Of a stretch of DNA of 48,180 nucleotides, positions 42,750-48,180 are shown piece after piece. Within the stretch, counting starts at the first letter, position 1. Each line of letters begins with the position of its first letter. Source of the stretch: Streptomyces geranii (GTDB lineage Bacteria; Actinomycetota; Actinomycetes; Streptomycetales; Streptomycetaceae); contig NZ_PJME01000064.1 of assembly GCF_002954775.1 (NCBI RefSeq), positions 1 through 48,180 on the forward strand. Reading direction: 5' to 3'. The notes under the pieces are model-generated. The model was not told the origin of the DNA. It saw only the letters and a program-made list of their open reading frames with translations, and searched no databases. Both the position numbers and the translations under genes were made by a program.

Positions 42750-42890
42750 ATGCGCCGAATCCCGCGAGGGAACCGGGGAACCACCAACTTGGGGTGAATC
42801 GCTCGTCCGCCCGCCGTGGCAGCACGGTGGGTATACGCGCGTAGGAGACCTTCCTGCTCCGAACCCGTCAGCTAACCCGGTAGGCGAGAA
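42750..42890 (+). ncRNA. c-di-AMP riboswitch (ydaO/yuaA class)
   Basis: The conserved ydaO blocks occur in order: CCGAATCCCGCGAGGGAACC, GGGGAACCACC, TTGGGGTGAATC, then CTCCGAACCCGTCAGCTAAC and CCGGTAGGCG. The variable arm CGTGGCAGCACG... lies between. It ends about 10 bp before AAGGAG of the M23 gene. In actinobacteria this class controls cell-wall hydrolases such as RpfA and M23/NlpC proteins, normally as an off switch when c-di-AMP is high. Block identity is clear by eye; the exact ends are estimated. Confidence 0.9.
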
Positions 42891-42912
42891 GGAAGGAAAG
42901 GAGCACGCCCAC

Positions 42913-43977
42913 GTGGCGTCAAACCCGGCTGCCCCAGAAGCCCCCTTCGTGCCGAGTCAGCGCGGCAGCGACACCGAGGACGGGAAGATCCCGACCTTCG
43001 GCTTCGCGAGCCGCCGCACCGACGAGGGCCCCTGGGAGGAGTGGAATCCCAGCGCGGACACCACTCGTCCGGTTCGCGGCCGGCACCGCGTCGGCAAGCA
43101 GCGCGGCGGCGGACTCGCCCGCAGCTCCACCGTTCTGGGCGTCGGTGTCATAGCCGCCGTCGGCGGGGCCGGCATGGCCACCGCGCAGACCGGCAAGCCG
43201 CCCGTCTCCATCTCCATCCCCGACCTGCCGTCCGTCGGCTCGCCCTTCACGAGCGACGACTCGGACGACGAGCCCCAGGGCTCCCCGAACGCGCTCAGCA
43301 GCGTCGGGGTCACCCCCGAGGAGACCGAGCAGGGCACGAGCGACGCGGGTGAGGCCCTGCGCGCCCGGATCATCCTCCAGGCCGAGCAGCAGAAGGACCA
43401 GGCCGAGGCCAAGGTCCAGCAGGCCGCCCAGGACGCCGCCGCGAAGAAGGCCGCCGCCGAGGCCGCCAAGGTGAAGCGCGAGGCCGCCGAGAAGGCCGCC
43501 GCCGCGAAGAAGAAGGCGGCGGACGAGGCAGCGGCGAAGAAGGAGGCCGCGCGGCTCGCCGAGCTGTCCACCCAGTACACGCTCCCCACCTCCTCGTACA
43601 CGATCACCTCGACCTTCGGCCAGGCCGGTTCGCTGTGGTCCTCCGGCTACCACACCGGCCTCGACTTCGCTGCTCCCACCGGTACCCCGCTGAAGGCGGT
43701 CCACACCGGCACGATCACCGAGGCGGGCTGGAGCGGCTCGTACGGCTACCGCACGATCCTCACCCTCGACGACGGCACCGAGATCTGGTACGCCCACCAG
43801 TCCTCGATCAACGTCAGCGTCGGCCAGAAGGTCGCCACGGGCGACGTCATCGGCCGCGTCGGCGCCACGGGCAACGTGACCGGGGCCCACCTCCACATGG
43901 AGGTCCACACCAGCAGCTCCGACACGGCGGGCATCGACCCGGCGGCGTGGCTGCGCAGCATGGGCCTCAACCCGTAA
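42913..43977 (+). CDS. Secreted or membrane-anchored M23 (LytM) peptidase with coiled coil
   Basis: 354 residues from GTG 42913, with AAGGAG 9 nt upstream. A basic cytoplasmic start is followed by a TM helix (SSTVLGVGVIAAVGGAGMAT). Then come a linker and a long Ala/Lys coiled coil (EQQKDQAEAKVQQAAQDAAA to about residue 220). The C-terminal LytM fold has zinc motifs YHTGLDFAAPTG and HLHMEVH. It would cleave peptidoglycan cross-bridges or activate partners such as amidases. The leader carries a c-di-AMP riboswitch, tying its expression to wall and osmotic state. Confidence 0.93.
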   Translation: MASNPAAPEAPFVPSQRGSDTEDGKIPTFGFASRRTDEGPWEEWNPSADTTRPVRGRHRVGKQRGGGLARSSTVLGVGVIAAVGGAGMATAQTGKPPVSISIPDLPSVGSPFTSDDSDDEPQGSPNALSSVGVTPEETEQGTSDAGEALRARIILQAEQQKDQAEAKVQQAAQDAAAKKAAAEAAKVKREAAEKAAAAKKKAADEAAAKKEAARLAELSTQYTLPTSSYTITSTFGQAGSLWSSGYHTGLDFAAPTGTPLKAVHTGTITEAGWSGSYGYRTILTLDDGTEIWYAHQSSINVSVGQKVATGDVIGRVGATGNVTGAHLHMEVHTSSSDTAGIDPAAWLRSMGLNP

Positions 43978-44042
43978 CTGGTATCCGGGCATCCGGCAAC
44001 CCGTAAGCGGTACCCGGGCATCCGGTAACCCGTAAGTCGTAC
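43969..44042. repeat. 29-bp tandem repeat starting at the M23 stop codon
   Basis: AACCCGTAA(C/G) begins units at 43969, 43998 and 44027 (last partial). Units one and two match at all but a few of 29 positions. The first copy contains the last two codons and the TAA of the M23 gene. Confidence 0.85.
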
Positions 44043-44047
44043 GTTCT

Positions 44048-44091
44048 CTGATTCCGGCGTTCACACGATGTTCGTGAACCGCCGGAATCAG
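44048..44091. terminator. Hairpin between the M23 and aldo/keto reductase genes
   Basis: A 12-bp perfect outer stem (CTGATTCCGGCG / CGCCGGAATCAG) encloses an inner TTCAC/GTGAA stem. It lies after the tandem repeat and 29 bp before the next start. Confidence 0.8.
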
Positions 44092-44120
44092 TGCGTCCGG
44101 GGTCGTTGTTGACGTTGAGC

Positions 44121-45074
44121 ATGACTGCTACTGCTCTTCGCAAGCTCGGATCATCGGACCTCGAGGTCTTCCCGCTCGCCCTCGGCGGCAACGTCTTCGG
44201 CTGGACCGCCGACGAGAAGGCGTCCTTCGAGGTGCTCGACGCCTACGCGGCGGCCGGCGGCAACTTCCTCGACACCGCCGACTCCTACTCGGCCTGGATC
44301 GAGGGCAACTCGGGCGGCGAGTCCGAGACGATCATCGGCAAGTGGCTCAAGTCGCGCGGCAACCGCGAGGACGTCGTCGTCGCGACGAAGGTCAGCCAGC
44401 ACCCCGACTTCCCCGGCCTGTCGGGCGCCAACATCAAGGCCGCCGCCGACGCCTCCCTCCGCCGCCTCGACACCGACCACATCGACCTCTACTTCACCCA
44501 CTTCGACAAGACCGAGGTGCCCGTCGAGGAGATCATCGGCGCCCTCGACGAACTGGTGACCGCGGGCAAGGTCCGGTACATCGCCGCCTCGAACATCTCG
44601 CCCGAGCGGCTCCAGGCCTCGCTGGAGTTCTCCGACCGCGAGGGCCTGGCCAAGTACGTCGCCCTCCAGCCCCACTACAACCTGGTCTCGCGCGACACCT
44701 ACGAGGGCCCGCTGCGCGACCTCGCGTCCCGTACGGGCCTGGCCACCGTCCCGTACTTCGCGCTGGCCTCCGGCTTCCTCACGGGCAAGTACCGGCCCGG
44801 CGCGACGGTCGAGGGCGCCCGGGCGGCGGCGGGCGCGGGCAAGCACGGGGAGACGGAGCGGGGCAGGAAGGTACTGGCGGCCCTGGACGAGATCGCCGAG
44901 GCGCGCGGGGTGGCGGTGGCCACGGTGGCCCTGGCCTGGCTGGCCGCCCAGCCGACGGTAGCGGCCCCGATCGCCTCGGCCCGCACGGCGGAGCAGCTCC
45001 CGCCCCTGCTCGCGGTCGCGGAACTGGAACTGACGGAGGGCGAGGTGGCCGGCCTTACGGCGGCTTCGGCGTGA
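44121..45074 (+). CDS. Aldo/keto reductase
   Basis: 317 residues from ATG 44121. NADPH-dependent TIM-barrel oxidoreductase. Catalytic tetrad Asp-Tyr-Lys-His can be placed in NFLDTADSYSAW, VVVATKVSQ and IDLYFTHFD. GKVRYIAASNISPERL and YFALASGFLTGKYRPGATVE are further family marks of the YdjG/Tas-like branch. Physiological substrate unknown. No good ribosome site lies upstream, so expression may be low or partly leaderless. Confidence 0.92.
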   Translation: MTATALRKLGSSDLEVFPLALGGNVFGWTADEKASFEVLDAYAAAGGNFLDTADSYSAWIEGNSGGESETIIGKWLKSRGNREDVVVATKVSQHPDFPGLSGANIKAAADASLRRLDTDHIDLYFTHFDKTEVPVEEIIGALDELVTAGKVRYIAASNISPERLQASLEFSDREGLAKYVALQPHYNLVSRDTYEGPLRDLASRTGLATVPYFALASGFLTGKYRPGATVEGARAAAGAGKHGETERGRKVLAALDEIAEARGVAVATVALAWLAAQPTVAAPIASARTAEQLPPLLAVAELELTEGEVAGLTAASA

Positions 45075-45828
45075 GGCGCGTGTGACGCCCTGCCGGCGGC
45101 TTGGGTTGGCGTGGGCTTGGGCTTGGCGGGCGGGTGACGTCTGGCGGCTGGGGGCGCCGTGCGGGTTGCGGCGGCTTGGGGCGGCTTGGCGTTGCGGGGT
45201 GCTTGCCTGCCGGTGGGGGCGTGGTGCGGCTGCGTGACGGGGGTGGGCTGCGGGCCGCGCCCCTGGCTCAGGCGGGATCCGGACGGCGGGGGCGAAGGGT
45301 TGCTTGGCGGATGAGGTCGCGGGGACTCATGGGCGCCGTATCCGTGCTGGTGAGCGGGGTGTGGTGCGTGCGGGCGGCTGTGGCGGGGCGGGGGCGTGAG
45401 TCGGGCGGCAGGGGTGAAGGGTGTCCGGCGGATGGGGTCGTGGGGACTCATGATCGCCGTAACCGTGCCGGTGAGCGGGGCGTGGTGCGTGCCGGTGGCT
45501 GTGGGGCGTGGGCGCATCGCCCGCCCGCCACGCCCTGTGGTCTAGGCGCGATCCGAACGACAGGGACGAAGGGTTGTCCGGCGGACCAGGTCGCGGGGGA
45601 ATCACCGGCGCCCCATCAGCTCAGGTGAGCGGAGTGTGGCGCGTGCAGGCGCCTACGAGGCAGGGGCGGGACGCGCAGCAGCAGCGGACCTGAGCGAGGC
45701 GTGGTGCGTGCACCCCGCGACGCGGCGGCTGGCGTCGACGCGTAGGCGAGTCGGCGACCACGCCACCGCCATCGCCCCGAGGCCCCCTCCGGCGGCGGGC
45801 AGACGAGCTGCCGGACCGGCGTGTGGTC
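45075..45828. repeat. Non-coding region with three degenerate long direct repeats
   Basis: 754 bp without a credible gene. An imperfect unit of roughly 100 bp recurs three times, anchored by GAAGGGT at 45294, 45416 and 45568. Each copy runs through GGCGGAT(G)GGGTCG, GGGACTCATG and GTGAGCGGGGTGTGG; the third is the most decayed. Both strands give long open frames with proline/histidine- or glycine-rich translations typical of GC-rich non-coding DNA. Origin unknown. Confidence 0.6.
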
Positions 45829-47238
45829 CTACGACCGGTACGGGTTGTAGGTCGCCGGGTACGGCGTCGTCGGGCCATAACCCTGGTGGCCGTACGGCTG
45901 CTGTACGTAGGGCTGCGGAGCGTACGGCTGTGCCGCGTAGGTCTGCTGTCCGTACGTCGGCCAGGTGGCCGGCGGCAGTGGCAGCGGAAGCGGAGCCGGA
46001 ATCGGAACCGGGGCCGTCGCGCGGGCCGCGTGGTCCAGGGCCGGGCGGGCCACCGCCCGGCGCTCCCACAGGGCGCCCAGCAGCTCCCGCTCCCGGACCA
46101 CGAAGTCGGCGCGCGCCCGGCCCAGCCGCCCCCGGTGACGGAGGAACGCCAGCGAGGTGGCGTACGCCTCGTACTGCGCCACCGCCCGCGCCGCCTGCCT
46201 GCCCAGATGGCGGCGGGCGTACTCGCGGGCGAGGCGGCGGGCGCGCATCGAGCCGAGGGCGTAGGGCTCGCCGGGGGCCAGCCAGCCGGCCAGCGCGTAC
46301 GCCGGCAGCTCGGCGCGCACGGTACGCAGCTCGCGCTGGCGGGTCCAGATGACCAGCCAGGTCAGCAGCCCGAACGCGGGCACCATGAAGGCGGCGTACA
46401 CCGCGAAGAACCCGTACTCCCCGAAGGACGACGAGCCGTTCCAGAAGGCGTGCATGCTCATCGCGAGCAGCAGTCCCGACAGCGGCAGCAGCACCCGGCG
46501 GACGTGCTGGCGCTCGCCCGACAGCGCGGAGATGCCGAAGCCGATGCCGGTGAGGACGGTGAACAGGGGGTGCGCGAACGGCGACATGACGATGCGTACG
46601 AAGAAGGTCGCGGCGGTGACGGACGCGATACCGCTGTCGCCGGTCAACTGGTCGGTGCCGAAGGCGGTGCCGAGGTAGAGGATGTTCTCGGTGAAGGCGA
46701 AGCCGGTCGCGGTCACCCCGGCGATGACGACCCCGTCGACGATCCCGGTGAAGTCGCGCCGCCGGAAGAGGTAGATGAGCAGTACGGCGGCTGCCTTCGC
46801 CGACTCCTCGACGATGGGCGCTATGACCGTGGCCCCCAGGGTGTCCGCGCTGGACGGGTCGGCGGTGGCCGTCGCTATCCATCTCGTCGCGAAGCTGTTG
46901 GCGACGATCGCTATCAGCGCCGCCGCACAGGCGCCCCAGGCGAAGGCGAAGAGCAGGTTCCGCCAGGGCCCCGGCTCGACCCGGTCCAGCCAACGGAACG
47001 CGGCCACGAGCAACGGCACGGGGAACACGGCGAGCCCGAGCCCGACCAGGAACCCCTCGGTGCCGGTCTGTTCACGGACGAGGGCGAGGATGACGAGCCC
47101 GGAGAGCGAGAGCAGGCTGATGAGCGCGCCGTAACGCACCCACGACCGCTGCCACCAGTGAGCGTGCCGCAGCGCCCCGCCGGCGGGTCCCTCGGTGGGA
47201 CCGCTGGGGTGCGTCGGGTACGGGGGAAAGGTGGCCAC
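45829..47238 (-). CDS. PrsW-like intramembrane metalloprotease
   Basis: 469 residues from ATG 47238. About eight TM segments. PrsW motifs appear in order: VIAPIVEESAKAAAVLLIYL (EExxK), FAFTENILYLG (FxxxEN), MSPFAHPLFTVLTGIGFG and MSMHAFWNGSSSF (HxxWN). B. subtilis PrsW cleaves an anti-sigma factor, so a sigma-factor role is possible but not shown here. The cytoplasmic C-terminus ends in Gln/Pro/Tyr repeats (YAPQPYVQQPYGHQGYGP), a disordered tail. It lies 36 bp downstream of trmB on the same strand. Confidence 0.9.
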   Translation of the reverse strand: MATFPPYPTHPSGPTEGPAGGALRHAHWWQRSWVRYGALISLLSLSGLVILALVREQTGTEGFLVGLGLAVFPVPLLVAAFRWLDRVEPGPWRNLLFAFAWGACAAALIAIVANSFATRWIATATADPSSADTLGATVIAPIVEESAKAAAVLLIYLFRRRDFTGIVDGVVIAGVTATGFAFTENILYLGTAFGTDQLTGDSGIASVTAATFFVRIVMSPFAHPLFTVLTGIGFGISALSGERQHVRRVLLPLSGLLLAMSMHAFWNGSSSFGEYGFFAVYAAFMVPAFGLLTWLVIWTRQRELRTVRAELPAYALAGWLAPGEPYALGSMRARRLAREYARRHLGRQAARAVAQYEAYATSLAFLRHRGRLGRARADFVVRERELLGALWERRAVARPALDHAARATAPVPIPAPLPLPLPPATWPTYGQQTYAAQPYAPQPYVQQPYGHQGYGPTTPYPATYNPYRS

Positions 47239-47274
47239 GGCATCGACCTTAGCGGCGGGTGCTCCACAAATGTT

Positions 47275-48030
47275 CTACGAGTGCTGTACGCGACGGAACA
47301 GCAGGTCGTTCACGACATGTCCCTTCTCCAGTCCCTGGCCCTCGAAACGGGTCAGGGGCCGGAACTCCGGACGCGGCGCGTATCCGCCCCCGGGCAGGGT
47401 GTTCTCGAACTCCGGGTGCGCGTCGAGCACTTCGAGCATCTGTTCGGCGTACGGCTCCCAGTCCGTGGCGCAGTGCACCAGCGCGCCGGGCCGCAGCCGG
47501 GCGGCGGCAAGATCGAGGAACTCGGCCTGGATCAGCCGCCGCTTGTGGTGCCGCTTCTTCGGCCAGGGGTCGGGGAAGTAGACGCGGAGGCCGTCGAGGG
47601 AGTCGGCGCCGAGCATCTCGCGGAGCAGGATGATGGCGTCCCCGTTGGCGACGCGGATGTTGGTCAGACCCTGCTGGTCGGCGAGGTTGAGCAGGTTGCC
47701 CTGGCCGGGGGTGTGGACGTCGACGGCGAGAATGTTGACGCCGGGATCGTCGGCGGCCATCCGCGCGGTGGCCTCGCCCATCCCGAACCCGATTTCGAGT
47801 ACGACGGGCAGGTCGTCCCCGAACAGCTCGCCGAGCCGGAGTTCGTGCCCGTCGATGTCGAGCCCCCACTTGGGCCACAGCCGCCGCAGCGCGTCACCCT
47901 GCCCGGCGGTGACCCGGCTCCGCCGCGGCTGAAAGCTCCTGATCCGCCGCTCGAAATGCGACCCGGCGGGATCGGCCTGCGGCCCACCGGGAAACCTGGG
48001 GGTGCCCTTGGGGCGAGAAGAGTCAGACAC
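47275..48030 (-). CDS. trmB: tRNA (guanine-N7)-methyltransferase
   Basis: 251 residues from GTG 48030. SAM-dependent methylation of G46 in the tRNA variable loop. The SAM-binding motif is VVLEIGFGMGEATARMAADD. NILAVDVHTPGQGNLLNLAD and VYFPDPWPKKRHHKRRLIQA are TrmB signatures, with DPWPKKRHxKRR contacting tRNA. TDWEPYAEQMLEVL and RPLTRFEGQGLEKGH complete the fold. The N-terminal extension is basic and typical of actinobacterial copies. Confidence 0.96.
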   Translation of the reverse strand: MSDSSRPKGTPRFPGGPQADPAGSHFERRIRSFQPRRSRVTAGQGDALRRLWPKWGLDIDGHELRLGELFGDDLPVVLEIGFGMGEATARMAADDPGVNILAVDVHTPGQGNLLNLADQQGLTNIRVANGDAIILLREMLGADSLDGLRVYFPDPWPKKRHHKRRLIQAEFLDLAAARLRPGALVHCATDWEPYAEQMLEVLDAHPEFENTLPGGGYAPRPEFRPLTRFEGQGLEKGHVVNDLLFRRVQHS

Positions 48031-48082
48031 AGTGCCCTTAATTTACCGCCCCGGTTTCCTCGCCCCCGCCGCCCCTACCCGT

Positions 48083-48180
48083 TCCCATCCCTGGGGGGTG
48101 CCGGCCGGCGCTTGGTTTTTCAGCCCGTCCGGCGTTTGAGGACGAAGGGGGGTCTGGGGGCGCAGCCCCCAGGGATGGGA
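48083..48180. repeat. Dispersed Streptomyces repeat / MITE-like element at the right edge
   Basis: TCCCATCCCTGGGGG (48083-48097) is a perfect inverted repeat of CCCCCAGGGATGGGA (48166-48180), with possible continuation past the window. Between them lies CAGCCCGTCCGGCGTTTGAG (48121-48140), a sequence I recognise from repeats scattered through Streptomyces intergenic DNA. An internal stem CTGGGGG/CCCCCAG overlaps the right end. Confidence 0.7.

Noticed and set aside
45101..45628. Open frames on both strands in the repeat region
   Set aside because: Low-complexity translations, no ribosome site, and the frames are not kept between the repeat copies.

Overview
The window is high-GC actinobacterial DNA, almost certainly from a Streptomyces chromosome. 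The evidence is the extreme GC3 bias, frequent GTG starts, 'GTGA/ATGA' start-stop overlaps, BldC, an Lsr2 paralogue, a mycothiol-dependent enzyme family, an XRE/DUF397 pair and DUF3073/DUF6274 proteins. The order lsr2-like, purSQL, purF, purM, DUF3073, vdh, bldC, hrpA is the one I recall for the conserved core of S. coelicolor around SCO4076-SCO4111. That comparison is from memory, not a search.

Layout. 1-2970: ABC transporter plus DesK-type histidine kinase operon (minus strand, kinase cut by the left edge), with an overlapping-palindrome operator candidate. 3033-3706: two tRNA-Gly genes and an Lsr2-like nucleoid protein. 4032-7227: purS-purQ-purL, translationally coupled. 7228-12061: accessory block with a gene relic, a GNAT enzyme, a Cys-rich protein, an XRE/DUF397 pair preceded by a helically phased 21-bp iteron array, a mycothiol-dependent isomerase-like protein and a META lipoprotein. 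12156-14829: purF (apparently leaderless) and purM. 15101-19199: DUF3073, valine/leucine dehydrogenase, a conserved protein, bldC with long flanking regulatory DNA, and DUF6274. 19333-25642: tRNA-Asp, hrpA, a small membrane protein, tRNA-Phe, a second tRNA-Asp, a Ppx/GppA-like protein and tRNA-Glu. 25691-34903: membrane metallophosphoesterase, HExxH peptidase, lipoprotein, DEAD-box helicase with an RGG-like tail, secreted LamG protein, APC permease. 35000-37217: tRNA-Lys, then an ECF sigma factor, a membrane partner and a divergent 57-residue membrane protein. 37392-40931: YihY protein, ribA, marR with an overlapping tiny membrane ORF, and a reductase-deaminase fusion. 41010-45074: tRNA-fMet, PP2C phosphatase, a c-di-AMP riboswitch with its M23 peptidase, aldo/keto reductase. 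45075-48180: degenerate repeats, PrsW-like protease, trmB, and a dispersed-repeat/MITE-like element at the right edge.

The most interesting unit is the ECF sigma locus. Two divergent promoters of near-identical form (GGTAAC-N17-CGTCWW) lie between the sigma gene and a 57-residue hydrophobic ORF. The sigma gene is start-stop coupled to a one-TM protein that lacks an obvious zinc anti-sigma motif. This looks like a compact, self-controlled envelope-stress module. Secondary candidates are the phased iterons before the XRE gene, three related palindromes linking MarR to ribA and the reductase-deaminase gene, and a 34-residue membrane ORF in an alternative frame at the 3' end of marR.

Most of the window is housekeeping: purine synthesis, riboflavin synthesis, RNA helicases, tRNA and tRNA modification, developmental and cell-wall control. 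I saw no transposase, integrase, CRISPR array or prophage gene.
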